From an uncultured Pelagibacteraceae bacterium (GTDB lineage Bacteria; Pseudomonadota; Alphaproteobacteria; Pelagibacterales; Pelagibacteraceae): a stretch of 64,000 nucleotides of DNA. Positions 44,324-55,006 of the stretch are shown one piece after another (the stretch's first letter is position 1; every line of letters begins with the position of its first letter). The position numbers and the translations under genes are program-made. Location: the NCBI GenBank assembly GCA_902586125.1, contig CACIGI010000002.1, forward strand, positions 1-64,000. The letters run 5' to 3'. The notes beneath the pieces were generated by a model. That model had not been told where the DNA came from. It made no database searches and worked only from the letters and a program-made list of their open reading frames with translations.

Positions 44324-46003
44324 CCATTTTTTCTCATTTGAGTTTAAATATTTATGAAGTTTTGTATAAATATCTAAATTATATTTCCAAAGGTAATTTT
44401 TTTCATCATTCGTTAATAAATCGAAATTAATTAAATCTTTATCAATTGGAGCAAGTGTTAAATTTTTAAAGTACAGTTTATTTTTATTTTTTTTAACATA
44501 AATCAAATTTTCTATACGTATTCCAAATTTATTTTTTTTATAATATCCTGGTTCATTGCTTAAAATCATCCCCTCACGTAACCTTATTTTATTAAATTTT
44601 GAGATACCTTGGGGGCCCTCATGCACATTTAAAAAAAAACCTACACCATGTCCAGTTCCATGTTGATAATCTAAGTTGATCTCTTTTAAAAATTTTCTTG
44701 CTCTAATATCTATCAAATTACCAGAGGAATATTTATTTAAATTAGATTTTACAACTGCAATATGACCTTTTAATACTCGTGTGAAAATATTTTTTATATT
44801 CTTTTTGGGTTTTGAGAAACAAATTGTTCTAGTCACATCTGTAGTACCATATCTATATTGCCCTCCAGAATCACATAAAAAAATATCTTTTTTTTTTATT
44901 TTTTTGGAATTTTTTTTTGTTGCTCTATAATGAACAATAGCTGCATTCCCCGCGGTACCAGCAATAGTATTAAAACTTGGATATAAATAATCTTTATTTT
45001 TTTTTCTAAAATTTTCTAATTTATTTTGTGCATCAAACTCAGTAATCGTTTTTTTGTTTATATTTTTGATCCAGTAAATAAACTTTGTTAAAGCTACTCC
45101 ATCAAAAATATGAGCATTTAACATATTTTTTATTTCTGTTTTATTCTTCAAAGATTTAAGTGAGTAAATTGGATCTTCAATACTTAAAACCTTGAATTTT
45201 TTTTTTAATATATTTTCAAAAAAAATTGAGCAAGTATTTTTATCAATAATAATTTTTTTACCTTTAAGATTTGAGATAAATTTATTGAAATTCTTTGGCT
45301 CAATTACCTGATCAGATTTTATTTTTTTTTCATTAATTAATTTTGAAACTTTATCTTTAGATGAAATCAAATAAAAACTTTTTTTATTGTTTATGATTAA
45401 TTGACAATTAGGAATAGGACTATTTGGATTGTCATGTCCCCTAATATTAAGAAGCCATGCTATATTTTCTGGTGCTGTAATAAATAAATAATCTGATTTG
45501 TTTTTATTTAAGTATTTTCTTATCTTCATAATTTTAGTTTTATAATTTTCACCAACTATTTTGTTTTTAAGAGAAAAAAAAGGTTTACTAGATTTAACTT
45601 TGTTTTTACGAATTTGATCAATTAAATTTGACTCAATGCTTTTGACTTTATTGTTTTTGTGAAAAAAATTCTTAATTTGTTTAGATGTAAAGATCTTTGG
45701 ATCAAAACCTATTGATAGATTTTGGAATAAATCGCAATTAATAATTTTATGCAAATCTACAATTTTAAAGCTTTTACCCACCTCTTTTTTGGCTTGAATT
45801 GTATATCTCCCATCAACAAATAAATATTTCTTCTTTTTTAAAATGATTGAATAGCCAGCAGAGCCAGAAAAGTTTGTGATAGCTTTAAGTCTATCATTCG
45901 CAGAGTATTCTGAAAAAAATTCATCATTTTTGGGAATAATATATCCATCTATATTATATCTATTAAATTTACTAATAAGAGTTTTTATTCGTTCAGTAAT
46001 CAT
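44303..46003 (-). CDS. Xaa-Pro aminopeptidase family protein (M24B)
   Basis: A metallopeptidase of 566 aa with two N-terminal creatinase-like domains (FVDGRYTIQAKKEV near residue 65) and a C-terminal pita-bread domain. Metal ligands are in FLCDSGGQYRYGTTDVTRT, HGTGHGVGFFLNVHEGP, MILSNEPGYYK and GIRIEN. It is similar in layout to eukaryote-type aminopeptidase P. It removes an N-terminal residue before proline. It overlaps the uvrD stop by 4 bp, suggesting a shared transcript. Confidence 0.93.
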   Translation of the reverse strand: MITERIKTLISKFNRYNIDGYIIPKNDEFFSEYSANDRLKAITNFSGSAGYSIILKKKKYLFVDGRYTIQAKKEVGKSFKIVDLHKIINCDLFQNLSIGFDPKIFTSKQIKNFFHKNNKVKSIESNLIDQIRKNKVKSSKPFFSLKNKIVGENYKTKIMKIRKYLNKNKSDYLFITAPENIAWLLNIRGHDNPNSPIPNCQLIINNKKSFYLISSKDKVSKLINEKKIKSDQVIEPKNFNKFISNLKGKKIIIDKNTCSIFFENILKKKFKVLSIEDPIYSLKSLKNKTEIKNMLNAHIFDGVALTKFIYWIKNINKKTITEFDAQNKLENFRKKNKDYLYPSFNTIAGTAGNAAIVHYRATKKNSKKIKKKDIFLCDSGGQYRYGTTDVTRTICFSKPKKNIKNIFTRVLKGHIAVVKSNLNKYSSGNLIDIRARKFLKEINLDYQHGTGHGVGFFLNVHEGPQGISKFNKIRLREGMILSNEPGYYKKNKFGIRIENLIYVKKNKNKLYFKNLTLAPIDKDLINFDLLTNDEKNYLWKYNLDIYTKLHKYLNSNEKKWLATFIQ

Positions 46004-48033
46004 TTAATTCTTTTTTGATATCTCAACCATCCAGGACTATTAATACCACTCTCATCTTCAATATCTTGATTAAATTCAAATTCCTCTATCTCCTCTTTAG
46101 TTTCATCAAAAAAAGAATTTTTTTCTAAATATTTGTCTGGAAGTTCATCAATAAATCTCGAGGCCATGCTATCTATCCAATCACCTTGGTAAAATCTGTT
46201 CATCGAGAAAGATACCACTACCTTTTTCTTAGCTCTAGTTAAACCTACATAAGCCAATCTCCTCTCTTCTTCCAATCCATTTTGACCTTTTTCTTCAATG
46301 GATTTTTGATGAGGAAAAAGTCCTTCCTCCCAACCAGGTAAAAAAACTACCTCAAATTCTAGACCTTTCGCAGCATGCATTGTCATCATATTAATCTTTT
46401 CACCTTCCCATTCTTGGTCAATTGACGTTGCAAGTGAAACATGATCTAAAAAACTTTCTAAATTATCAAATTCTTTCATCGCGCTTAATAATTCTTTTAT
46501 ATTTTCAAGTCTATTTTCATTTTCTAAATCTTTTTTATTTTTAAGCATTGCTGAATATCCAGACTCATCAAGAATAGTTTGTAATAATTTAACATGACCC
46601 TTTTTTTTTATTGTTAGATCATTTCTCCATTTTGAAATTAAATCTAAAAAAGAAATTAAACCTATTTTAGCTTTAGGTTTAATTAAGTTTTCTTCTATCA
46701 TTTTTCTAGAAGATATCTCTAAACAATCTTTTTGCTTTTTTGCAAATTCATGAATACTTTTTAGCGTGCTATCACCAATCGAGCGCTTTGGATTGTTAAC
46801 AATTCTCTCAAAAGCCAGATCATCTTTTTCTTGATACACTAATCTTAAATATGCAACACAATCTTTTATTTCAGCTCTCTCATAAAATTTTATTCCTCCT
46901 AAAATTCTGTAAGGTAGTCCAATTTTTAAAAATCTTTCCTCAAATTCTCTAGTTTGAAATATCGCCCTTACAAGAATGGTAATATTATTATATGAGTAAT
47001 CTTTCTTTATTTTCTCAATTTCATCTGAAATTCCAATAGCCTCGTCTTTTCCATTTTTATAACAATTTAATTTGACTAATTCACCCTCGTTTAAAGTTGT
47101 CTTTAATGTTTTGCCAACTCTATTTTTATTATTTGCTATTAAGTTTGATGCAACAGCTAGAATATTTTCAGTAGATCTATAATTTTCCTCTAGTCTAATT
47201 ACTTTTGTATTTTCATAAACTTGGTCAAATTCTAAAAAATTTTTTATTTCTGCGCCCCTCCAACTATAAATTGATTGATCATCATCTCCTACACAACAGA
47301 TATTTTTATTTTTTTCTGATAATAATCTAAGCCATTTACTTTGTATAAAATTTGTATCTTGATATTCATCAACTAGAATATATTTAAAATTTCTTGAGTA
47401 AATTTCTCTTAAATCTTTATTTTTTTCTAGGATCTTGACTGCATGAAGAATTAAATCACCAAAGTCACAAGAGTTTAAATCAATCAATTTCTGTTGATAA
47501 ATTTTATAAATTGGCAAAATAGTTTTTTCGTAAATATCCTTTTGATTGATTATTACCTCATTTGGATAAAATCCTTTATTTTTCCACTTATCAATTATTG
47601 CAAGAATATATCTTGGAGCTAATTGTTTAATATCAATATTTTCTGCTTTACATATGTTTTTTATTAGCCTTGTTTGGTCATCAGTATCTATTATTGTAAA
47701 ATTTGAATTAAGATTAACTGCTGGAGCGTGTTTTCTTAAGAGTTTTGCGCAAATAGAATGAAAAGTTCCAAGCCATGATAACCCAGTCGCTGAAGAGCCT
47801 AAAATTTTGCTTACTCTAGTTTGCATTTCTTTGGCTGCTTTATTAGTGAATGTTACTGCTAGTATTTGATTAGGATAAGCTTTTTTTTCTTTAATTATAT
47901 TTGCTATCCTTGATGTAAGTACTTTAGTTTTTCCAGAACCAGCACCAGCCACGATTAAAAGAGGTCCATCAAGATGCGTGACAGCCTCTTTTTGAGCATT
48001 ATTAAGATTTTTTAAATATTCAGAGTTTAACAT
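46000..48033 (-). CDS. uvrD: UvrD/PcrA-type DNA helicase
   Basis: A superfamily 1A 3'-5' helicase of 677 aa for nucleotide excision and mismatch repair. Motifs: Q-motif region LNNAQKEAV, Walker A IVAGAGSGKTKVLTSR, LAVTFTNKAAKEMQ, Walker B ILVDEYQDTN, VGDDDQSIYSWRGA, LEENYRST, MTMHAAKGLEFEVVFLPG and RRLAYVGLTRAKK. It starts 34 bp from the divergent AsmA-like gene. Confidence 0.95.
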   Translation of the reverse strand: MLNSEYLKNLNNAQKEAVTHLDGPLLIVAGAGSGKTKVLTSRIANIIKEKKAYPNQILAVTFTNKAAKEMQTRVSKILGSSATGLSWLGTFHSICAKLLRKHAPAVNLNSNFTIIDTDDQTRLIKNICKAENIDIKQLAPRYILAIIDKWKNKGFYPNEVIINQKDIYEKTILPIYKIYQQKLIDLNSCDFGDLILHAVKILEKNKDLREIYSRNFKYILVDEYQDTNFIQSKWLRLLSEKNKNICCVGDDDQSIYSWRGAEIKNFLEFDQVYENTKVIRLEENYRSTENILAVASNLIANNKNRVGKTLKTTLNEGELVKLNCYKNGKDEAIGISDEIEKIKKDYSYNNITILVRAIFQTREFEERFLKIGLPYRILGGIKFYERAEIKDCVAYLRLVYQEKDDLAFERIVNNPKRSIGDSTLKSIHEFAKKQKDCLEISSRKMIEENLIKPKAKIGLISFLDLISKWRNDLTIKKKGHVKLLQTILDESGYSAMLKNKKDLENENRLENIKELLSAMKEFDNLESFLDHVSLATSIDQEWEGEKINMMTMHAAKGLEFEVVFLPGWEEGLFPHQKSIEEKGQNGLEEERRLAYVGLTRAKKKVVVSFSMNRFYQGDWIDSMASRFIDELPDKYLEKNSFFDETKEEIEEFEFNQDIEDESGINSPGWLRYQKRIK

Positions 48034-48067
48034 TTTTTATTTTAAATTATAACTTGTCTCAATTTAT

Positions 48068-49555
48068 ATGAGAAAACAAAATTTATTATCAAAAAAAATT
48101 AGTAAACAAATTTTATCTATAAATAATTTATTAGAGAGTTATTTCAATAGTTTAAGACGCTTCATATTAGACACAAAAAGATTAAGATTTGATAAGAATA
48201 ATAAAGTATTTTTTGTAATAGTTTCAATTATATTTTTGACACTTGTGTATTTTCTAATACCTACTGCTTATAATAAAGAATTGATTCAAAAAGAAATAAA
48301 GAATCAAGTTCTTCAAAAATATAATATAAGTATAAAATTTGATAATGAAATACGATATAATTTTTTTCCAAAACCACATTTTAGTTCAAAAAATTTATTT
48401 ATATATAATGATAAAAAAAAAATTGGTGAAGTAAAAAATTTTAAAATTTTTATTGATTTTAAAAATTTTTTTAACTTTAATGAAATTCAAACAGAAAATG
48501 TAATTTTTGATAAAGCTGATTTTAATTTTAAAAAATCCGACTTAAGTTTTTTTACAGATCTCTTAAAAACAGAGCCAAATAGAAATGTAATAAAAATTAA
48601 AAGGAGTAATCTTTTTTTTACTAATAGTGATGATGAAGTTTTATTTATTAATCAAATAAATGACAGTAATTTTTATTACGATCTTAAAAATTTGAAAAAT
48701 GCCTTAGTTTTAAAAGGTAAAGTTTTTAATGTTCCATATAAATTAATCATAGGAAATGATAAGTTAAACGAAATTTTAGATTTTGAATTCACTTCTAAAA
48801 AACTCGTTTTAAAGATTGAAAATGAAACTGATTATAAAAAAGAAAATGATACCGGTAATCTAAAAATAAGCTTTAAAAATAAAAATAATATTTTTGGGTA
48901 TCAGATTAATAAGAATTCTTTAGATATTACTTCAGATGATAATAATAAGATATTTAGAGGTTTAATAGAATTTAAGCCATTTTATTTAGTTTCAAATTTT
49001 AAATATCAAACTTTTCGAATAAAAGATCTTTTATATAATCCTTTTTTCATTGAAATTTTAAAATCTCAAATTTTAGATAATAAAAATCTTAACGCTATAG
49101 TAAATTTTGATGTTAAGAATGTTTATGGTTTTGATAGATTTTCAGATTTATCATTAAAATTGAAAATAGAGGAAGGAAATTATAATTTTTCTAACTCTAA
49201 TATAATTTGGAAAGAAAATGTAAATGTAAGTTTTTCTGATGCATTTTTAAATTTTGACAAAGAAAAAATTAATTTTAATGGAAGAACTTCATTTGATGTT
49301 AAAAATCAGGACGAGTTTTTTAAATTTTTTCAAATAAAAAAAGATTTAAGAAAAAATATAGGAAAAATAGAATTAGACTTTAATTATGATTTTAATGAGG
49401 AGAAAATTACTTTTGACAATTTAAGAATTGACAATAAGTCCAATAAAAAGATAGAAGAAATTATCTCAAATTTTAATTCAAATAGTAAAAAATTTTTTAA
49501 TAAAATTACTTTTAAAAATTTTGTAAATGATATTTTAGCAGCTTATTTTGGATAA
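48068..49555 (+). CDS. AsmA-like protein
   Basis: A protein of 495 aa with one transmembrane helix near residues 48-65 ([19 protein letters not shown]) and a long periplasmic part rich in beta-type sequence. [21 protein letters not shown] followed by [16 protein letters not shown] matches the N-terminal pattern of the AsmA family, bridge-like proteins thought to move phospholipids to the outer membrane. It is very A+T rich (many Asn, Lys, Phe). Convergent with fumC and overlapping it by 13 bp. Confidence 0.7.
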   Translation: MRKQNLLSKKISKQILSINNLLESYFNSLRRFILDTKRLRFDKNNKVFFVIVSIIFLTLVYFLIPTAYNKELIQKEIKNQVLQKYNISIKFDNEIRYNFFPKPHFSSKNLFIYNDKKKIGEVKNFKIFIDFKNFFNFNEIQTENVIFDKADFNFKKSDLSFFTDLLKTEPNRNVIKIKRSNLFFTNSDDEVLFINQINDSNFYYDLKNLKNALVLKGKVFNVPYKLIIGNDKLNEILDFEFTSKKLVLKIENETDYKKENDTGNLKISFKNKNNIFGYQINKNSLDITSDDNNKIFRGLIEFKPFYLVSNFKYQTFRIKDLLYNPFFIEILKSQILDNKNLNAIVNFDVKNVYGFDRFSDLSLKLKIEEGNYNFSNSNIIWKENVNVSFSDAFLNFDKEKINFNGRTSFDVKNQDEFFKFFQIKKDLRKNIGKIELDFNYDFNEEKITFDNLRIDNKSNKKIEEIISNFNSNSKKFFNKITFKNFVNDILAAYFG

Positions 49556-50931
49556 ATCATTTTTTTGGGATTTACAATTCTGTTAAAATCCCTTTCATTT
49601 ATTAATTTTGTTTTTAAAGCCTCCTCTTTTAGTGTTGTGCCTTTTTTAAGCGCTGTCTTAGCTATTTTGGCAGAGTTATCGTATCCAATATGAGGAGCTA
49701 GTGCAGTAACTAGCATTAATGAGTTGTCTAAAAATTTTTTAATTTTTACTTTATCTGCTTTAATTCCTTTAACGCAATATAGAGCGAAATTATTGGTGCT
49801 ATCTGCAAGAAGATCAATAGATTGTAAAATGTTGTGAGCAATTAATGGTTTAAAAACATTAAGTTCAAAATGTCCATGTGAACCTGCCATTGTTATTCCA
49901 TTATGATTACCAATCACTTTTACACAAACCATTGTCACTGCTTCTGATTGTGTTGGATTTACTTTTCCAGGCATAATCGATGAACCTGGTTCATTTGCAG
50001 GTAAAATTATTTCACCATATCCAGCTCTGGGTCCTGACCCTAAAAATCTTATATCATTAGCAATTTTCATTAAACTAACAGCAGTGGTATTTAAGGTTCC
50101 AGAAAAATTTACAATTTCATCGTGAGCTGCCAACGCAGCAAATTTATTCTTAGTTGGTTTAAAAGGTAGTTTTGTTATTTTTTTTATTTCGTTTATTACT
50201 TTTTTATCAAAACCTTTTTTACTATTAATTCCTGTGCCAACTGCAGTACCACCTTGAGCTAAATAATAAATTTCATTTAAAGCATTTTTAATTCTTACAA
50301 TACAATCCTCTAATTGAGATTGATATCCTGAAAACTCTTGTCCTAACGATAAAGGAGTTGCATCCTGAAGATGAGTTCTTCCAACTTTTATAATATTTTT
50401 AAATTGAGAAACTTTTTTTTTCAATTCTTTGTTTAAAAGTTCAAGGGATGGTAGCAATTTTTTTTTAGTTTCCATAGCTATAGCTATATGCATTGCTGTA
50501 GGAAATACATCATTGGTAGATTGAGATTTATTTACATGGTCATTTGGATGAACTGGTTTTTTTGTACCTTTTCTTCCACCTAAAATTTCTATTGCTCTAT
50601 TTGCAATTACTTCATTTACATTCATGTTAGTTTGAGTGCCAGAGCCAGTTTGCCAGACTTTTAGTGGAAAATGTTCGTCTAATTTACTACTGATTACCTC
50701 ATTAGATGCTTTTACAATTGCATTAGAAATTTTTGGTGCAATCTGTTTTTCTTTTTTATGAACTATAGCGGCAGCTTTTTTAATTATTGCAATAGATTTT
50801 ATTAAAACTGGTCTAACTAGAAATTCTCCAATATCAAAATATTTTTTTGATCTTTGAGTTGATGCTCCCCAATATTTATCATTAGGAACATTAATTGTTC
50901 CAATACTATCGAATTCTTTTCTTAATTTCAT
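49543..50931 (-). CDS. fumC: fumarate hydratase class II
   Basis: A protein of 462 aa of the fumarase/aspartase family, which hydrates fumarate to malate in the TCA cycle. Motifs are [55 protein letters not shown] and the signature [13 protein letters not shown]. The GTGINS segment ([14 protein letters not shown]) distinguishes it from argininosuccinate lyases. No iron-sulfur Cys set is needed for this class. Confidence 0.96.
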   Translation of the reverse strand: MKLRKEFDSIGTINVPNDKYWGASTQRSKKYFDIGEFLVRPVLIKSIAIIKKAAAIVHKKEKQIAPKISNAIVKASNEVISSKLDEHFPLKVWQTGSGTQTNMNVNEVIANRAIEILGGRKGTKKPVHPNDHVNKSQSTNDVFPTAMHIAIAMETKKKLLPSLELLNKELKKKVSQFKNIIKVGRTHLQDATPLSLGQEFSGYQSQLEDCIVRIKNALNEIYYLAQGGTAVGTGINSKKGFDKKVINEIKKITKLPFKPTKNKFAALAAHDEIVNFSGTLNTTAVSLMKIANDIRFLGSGPRAGYGEIILPANEPGSSIMPGKVNPTQSEAVTMVCVKVIGNHNGITMAGSHGHFELNVFKPLIAHNILQSIDLLADSTNNFALYCVKGIKADKVKIKKFLDNSLMLVTALAPHIGYDNSAKIAKTALKKGTTLKEEALKTKLINERDFNRIVNPKKMIYPK

Positions 50932-50997
50932 TGATTAATAGACAAATCTTAAATTACTATAAATATACATTAATTTTATAAAACTTACAGGAGCATT

Positions 50998-51369
50998 ATG
51001 TCAAATTTTAGCAAGGTTGGAATTTTTATGAAAACCTTTGGTCAAGAGGTTAAAAATAAACCTTCATTTAGCACAGAGAAAATCAATAAATTACGATTAG
51101 ATCTAATAAAAGAGGAATTGAGCGAGCTCACAGATGCAATGAATAATAAGGATTTATTAGAGGTTGCTGATGCTCTAACAGATATCTTGTATGTTACATA
51201 TGGAGCAGGGCACGCTTTTGGAATTGATTTAGATAAGTGTTTTGATGAAGTTCAAAATTCTAATATGAGCAAGTTAGACGAGGATGGAAAACCAATTTAT
51301 AATGAACATGGCAAAGTAATGAAAGGTCCAAATTATTTTAAACCAGATCTCTCAAAATTTGTTAATTAA
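50998..51369 (+). CDS. MazG / PRA-PH-like nucleotide pyrophosphohydrolase
   Basis: A 123-aa all-alpha NTP pyrophosphohydrolase. Metal-binding acidic residues are in LIKEELSELTDAM (E-E-x-x-E) and EVADALTDILYVTYGAG (E-x-x-D-x-x-x-D). The segment FDEVQNSNMSKLDEDGKPIY and GKVMKGPNYFKPDL is typical of the phosphoribosyl-ATP pyrophosphohydrolase-like branch. The substrate is uncertain: a house-cleaning dNTPase is most likely. It overlaps the convergent nadC by 4 bp. Confidence 0.8.
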   Translation: MSNFSKVGIFMKTFGQEVKNKPSFSTEKINKLRLDLIKEELSELTDAMNNKDLLEVADALTDILYVTYGAGHAFGIDLDKCFDEVQNSNMSKLDEDGKPIYNEHGKVMKGPNYFKPDLSKFVN

Positions 51370-52199
51370 ATTTCTAATTTAAAATCAATCGCTGGTGCAC
51401 TATGAGTTATGCCGCCAACAGAAATTCTATCTACACCAGTTTTTGCGATCGTTTTTACTTTTTTGAGATTTATATTTCCTGAAGCTTCAGTTTGATAATA
51501 TTTTTTTGCAAGTTTAACTCCTAATTTTAAATTTTTAATACTCATATTATCAAATAAAACACGATCAAATTTTAATCCGATTATTTTCTTCAGTTGTTTA
51601 ATTGTGTCTACTTCCACAGTTATTTTCTTTCGTTTTTTATTTTTTATTGCCAAACTTACCATTTCTCTTATTTTTGAATTGGCAATATGATTGTCTTTTA
51701 TCAAAAATTCATCACTTAAGTTAAATCTATGGTTGGTTCCTCCACCTAACTTTACAGCATATTTTTGTATAACCCTTAGATTAGGTATAGTCTTTCTAGT
51801 GCAACAGATTTTACATTTTTTTCCTGCCAATTTTACAAATTGATTTGTTTTTGTGGCTATACCCGAAATATGAGATAAAAAATTTAGCGCAACTCTTTCT
51901 GCTATCAAAATATTTTTTTTATTTCCTCTAATAATTGCAATTGTTGAATTTCTTTTAACAAAAGATCCATCTTTCGTTTTTACAATAAATTTAATTTTTT
52001 TATCAATAAGTGAAAAAGTATATTTTACAAATAGTAACCCACCAATAACAGCGTTTTGGTTAGATATTAATTTTGCTTCTATGATTTTATTATTTTTGAT
52101 TAAATCAGAAGTAATATCGCCTGATGGATATAAATCTTCATTAAGTGCAAGTTTAACATTACTTTTAATAAAATTTTCGCTAAGTTTTATTTGAGACAC
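51366..52199 (-). CDS. nadC: nicotinate-nucleotide pyrophosphorylase (carboxylating)
   Basis: A protein of 277 aa that converts quinolinate and PRPP to nicotinate mononucleotide in de novo NAD synthesis. Motifs are LNEDLYPSGDITSDL, RVALNFLSHISGIAT, CCTRKTIPNLRVIQKYAV, GGGTNHRFNLSDEFLIKDNH, VEVDTIKQL and EASGNINLKKV. It follows nadA by 5 bp and forms a nadA-nadC unit; no nadB is next to it. Confidence 0.95.
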   Translation of the reverse strand: MSQIKLSENFIKSNVKLALNEDLYPSGDITSDLIKNNKIIEAKLISNQNAVIGGLLFVKYTFSLIDKKIKFIVKTKDGSFVKRNSTIAIIRGNKKNILIAERVALNFLSHISGIATKTNQFVKLAGKKCKICCTRKTIPNLRVIQKYAVKLGGGTNHRFNLSDEFLIKDNHIANSKIREMVSLAIKNKKRKKITVEVDTIKQLKKIIGLKFDRVLFDNMSIKNLKLGVKLAKKYYQTEASGNINLKKVKTIAKTGVDRISVGGITHSAPAIDFKLEI

Positions 52200-52204
52200 A
52201 AAAG

Positions 52205-53194
52205 TTATCTGCCGATAGCAACCATTTTTTCTACAGACATTCTTGCTTTATTGATTGTTTCTTGATCCATAATAATTTCACCAGTTTCGTTCTCTAAACA
52301 ATCTAATATTTTTGGTAAGGTTATCTTTTTCATATGAGGACACATGTTGCATGGTCTAACGAATTCTACATTTGGATTTTCGACTTGAATATTGTCACTC
52401 ATTGAACATTCAGTAACCATCATTACTTTTTTAGGCTGATTATCTTTAACATAATTTATCATTCCTGAAGTTGACCCAGCAAAATCACTTGCTTTGATTA
52501 CATCTGGTGGACACTCAGGATGAGCTATGATTTTTATCCCTGGGTTACTCTTTCTAATGTTTTGAATTTCTTTTTCATTGAATTGATCATGCACAATACA
52601 AATTCCTTTCCAAGAAATGATCTCAACATCTGTTTGAGAGGCAACATATTTTGCAAGGTAATCATCTGGTAGAAAAATTACTTTCTTAACTCCTAAAGAT
52701 TTTACAATCTTTACAGCATTTGCAGATGTACAACACACATCTGTTTCAGCTTTAACATCCGCAGAAGTATTGACATAAGAAACTACTGGAACACCAGGAT
52801 ATTTTTCTTTTAATAATCTTACATCTTTTCCTGTGATTGAAGATGAAAGAGAACAACCTGCTTTCATATCAGGTAGTAAGACTTTTTTATTTGGACTCAT
52901 TAGTTTTGCAGTTTCAGCCATGAAATGCACACCAGCCATAACAATTATATCTGCTGAAGTTTTTGAAGCTTCTACAGCAAGAGCTAGAGAGTCTGCTGAG
53001 AAATCTGCAATACCATGATAAATTTCTGGGGTTTGATAATTGTGAGCTAAAATTACTGCGTTCTTTTCTTTTTTAAGTTTATTGATTTTATGTATATAAG
53101 GAGCATGCACTGACCATTCAATTTCTGGCATAACCTTTGAGATCTTTTTATAAATTGGATCAGTTGCTTGTTTTACTTCCTGATTAAATTCCAT
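52205..53194 (-). CDS. nadA: quinolinate synthase A
   Basis: A 4Fe-4S enzyme of 329 aa that condenses iminoaspartate and dihydroxyacetone phosphate. Motifs are VILAHNYQTPEIYHGIADFS, GVHFMAETAKLMSP, DMKAGCSLSSSI (cluster Cys), SADVKAETDVCCTSANA, HPECPPDVI (cluster Cys region) and RPCNMCPHMKKITL (cluster Cys). It is the first gene of the nadA-nadC unit and is divergent from the tRNA-Leu gene. Confidence 0.96.
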   Translation of the reverse strand: MEFNQEVKQATDPIYKKISKVMPEIEWSVHAPYIHKINKLKKEKNAVILAHNYQTPEIYHGIADFSADSLALAVEASKTSADIIVMAGVHFMAETAKLMSPNKKVLLPDMKAGCSLSSSITGKDVRLLKEKYPGVPVVSYVNTSADVKAETDVCCTSANAVKIVKSLGVKKVIFLPDDYLAKYVASQTDVEIISWKGICIVHDQFNEKEIQNIRKSNPGIKIIAHPECPPDVIKASDFAGSTSGMINYVKDNQPKKVMMVTECSMSDNIQVENPNVEFVRPCNMCPHMKKITLPKILDCLENETGEIIMDQETINKARMSVEKMVAIGR

Positions 53195-53251
53195 AATAAA
53201 AATTTATCAATTTGAAACCTACTTGTCATTGATTTAATGTGGGGCAAATTT

Positions 53252-53337
53252 GCGGCTATGCTGAAATTGGTAGACAGGCACGGTTGAGGGCCGTGTGGAC
53301 TTAGTCCATGAGAGTTCGAGTCTCTCTAGCCGCACCA
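53252..53337 (+). tRNA. tRNA-Leu(GAG)
   Basis: An 86-nt class II tRNA with encoded CCA: acceptor GCGGCTA/TAGCCGC, anticodon stem CACGG/CCGTG around TTGAGGG (GAG at 53286-53288), a long variable arm TGGACTTAGTCCA and T arm GAGAG-TTCGAGT-CTCTC. All four arms pair well. Confidence 0.95.
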
Positions 53338-53349
53338 AAAAATATTTAT

Positions 53350-54051
53350 TTAAAAGGATATTCTGTAATCAATTCTGTAGTGCGTTATGTCAAAATCAGC
53401 ATCGTAACCATTTTCCATACTTCTAATTTGATCATTTTCACATTCAAGAAGTAACCTTTCAATAGAGAAACCATAACCTTTTAGAAATCCTGAATTTACA
53501 AAAAAACCCAAATTTGGAGTTACACCTAAACATCTTACATATGTGTGTGGCCCACCCTCACCATATCTTGGACCATCATATTGAGTGTCTGATTGTTTAC
53601 CTAAAAAATAGGTAGCATTTAAATTTGCATATGGTGTTAGATTAGAAATTTCTTTAAATCTATAACTTGGACCCAAATCAAAAATTAAACCATAAAAATA
53701 TATATCTGGAAAAGAAGAATTATATCCACCATCGAATGTGATAGTTGTGTCAGTGGTACTATGTTTTACTAATGATACTCCTGAATTTAGATAAAGATTG
53801 TCTTTTAGATTTTTATTATAATCAATATTTAATGAGATATTAGTGTTTAAACTATCGTCATCTAAAACTAAACCTTTAATGTTAGTACCTGGATTACCAG
53901 TTACAGGAGTGTGTAAGCCACTAACATTTTCCATTATACCTTTACCCAGCGCTATACCTAAAGAGATTTCATCATCAGCAATACTGACATTTTTAGAAAA
54001 TAGTAAATAGATTAAAATAAAAATTTTATAAAAGATAATTTTTGATTTCAT
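53350..54051 (-). CDS. putative outer-membrane beta-barrel protein
   Basis: A protein of 233 aa with a signal peptide (FILIYLLFSKNVSIA-D). The mature part has alternating polar/hydrophobic strands separated by Gly/Asn/Asp turns (NISLNIDYNKNLKDNLYLNS, IFDLGPSYRF, LGFFVNSGFLKGYGFSI) and ends in Phe (HYRIDYRISF), as barrel proteins recognised by BAM do. Two Cys (RCLGV, LLLECEND) are present. No specific family is recognised. Confidence 0.6.
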   Translation of the reverse strand: MKSKIIFYKIFILIYLLFSKNVSIADDEISLGIALGKGIMENVSGLHTPVTGNPGTNIKGLVLDDDSLNTNISLNIDYNKNLKDNLYLNSGVSLVKHSTTDTTITFDGGYNSSFPDIYFYGLIFDLGPSYRFKEISNLTPYANLNATYFLGKQSDTQYDGPRYGEGGPHTYVRCLGVTPNLGFFVNSGFLKGYGFSIERLLLECENDQIRSMENGYDADFDITHYRIDYRISF

Positions 54052-54069
54052 TAGGGTATCCTTAGCAAA

Positions 54070-54963
54070 CTAAAAATGTATTTCAAGCCAATCTGGGATT
54101 AATACTTTTATTGACCCATTTTTACATTTAAAAATTTTATTTTTATTGAAGTTTTTGTCTAAGAATTTAATTAAAGCAAAGGGATAATCACCATTAATTA
54201 AAACTTTTCCAATTTCAGAGTCATTAGCAAAAATTGCATCATTCTCATTCAATTTTCCATCGATAATCTCTATTGGTAATAGTCTTTTTGAAAGTTTATT
54301 TTTTAATTTAATTCTTGCAGTGTTTTCTTGACCTACATAGCAACCTTTTTTAAAGTCAATGCCATTCAATTCTTCGTAATTACACTCAATACCAAATAAT
54401 CTATTTTTTAATTTATTTAAATTTTTAGGTACAATTCCTAGCTTATAACTTTTGATATGATAATTATTTATTTTAGAGTCCTTTAAATCGAGTTTCTTTA
54501 AAGATAAATATAGCTTCTCTAAATTGATGATAAGTCTAGCACCCAAAAGTTTATTTCTTGGATCTAAAAATATTGGGTCTTCCCTGTATTTAAAAGTGAA
54601 TCCCAACATATCTTTTGAACCTTTAATCGATAAATATTTTTCATATCCGAAGCAAGCAACCACAAATTCGTTACTTAAATTTAGAATTTCTACTTTTGAT
54701 CTTATTTTATAAAGATTTAGTTGTTTAAAAATTTCCTCAGATTGTGATTTTTCGCAATCAATAAAGTAACCCGATTTATGTTTGACAACCATAAATTCAT
54801 AGAGAAATTTACCTTGAGGGGTAAATAATGATGCAAAACAACTTGAATTATCTGTGACCTTATTAATATCGTTACTGATAAGATTTTGTAAAAAATCTTT
54901 CGCATCAGTGCCATTTATATAAAGTATGGCTCTATCATCTAATATATAAACATCATTATTCAT
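54070..54963 (-). CDS. ygfZ: YgfZ/IBA57-type folate-binding protein
   Basis: A protein of 297 aa related to the T protein of glycine cleavage. It has DAKDFLQNLISNDINKV, LFTPQGKFLYEFMV and the family signature KGCYVGQENTARIK, whose Cys is needed for function. It helps maturation or repair of certain iron-sulfur enzymes with tetrahydrofolate. It is divergent from the dihydroorotase gene (43 bp). Confidence 0.9.
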   Translation of the reverse strand: MNNDVYILDDRAILYINGTDAKDFLQNLISNDINKVTDNSSCFASLFTPQGKFLYEFMVVKHKSGYFIDCEKSQSEEIFKQLNLYKIRSKVEILNLSNEFVVACFGYEKYLSIKGSKDMLGFTFKYREDPIFLDPRNKLLGARLIINLEKLYLSLKKLDLKDSKINNYHIKSYKLGIVPKNLNKLKNRLFGIECNYEELNGIDFKKGCYVGQENTARIKLKNKLSKRLLPIEIIDGKLNENDAIFANDSEIGKVLINGDYPFALIKFLDKNFNKNKIFKCKNGSIKVLIPDWLEIHF

Positions 54964-55006
54964 ATTTGATTAGTATTTAATTTTAATATAATTACTTTTT
55001 TCACAA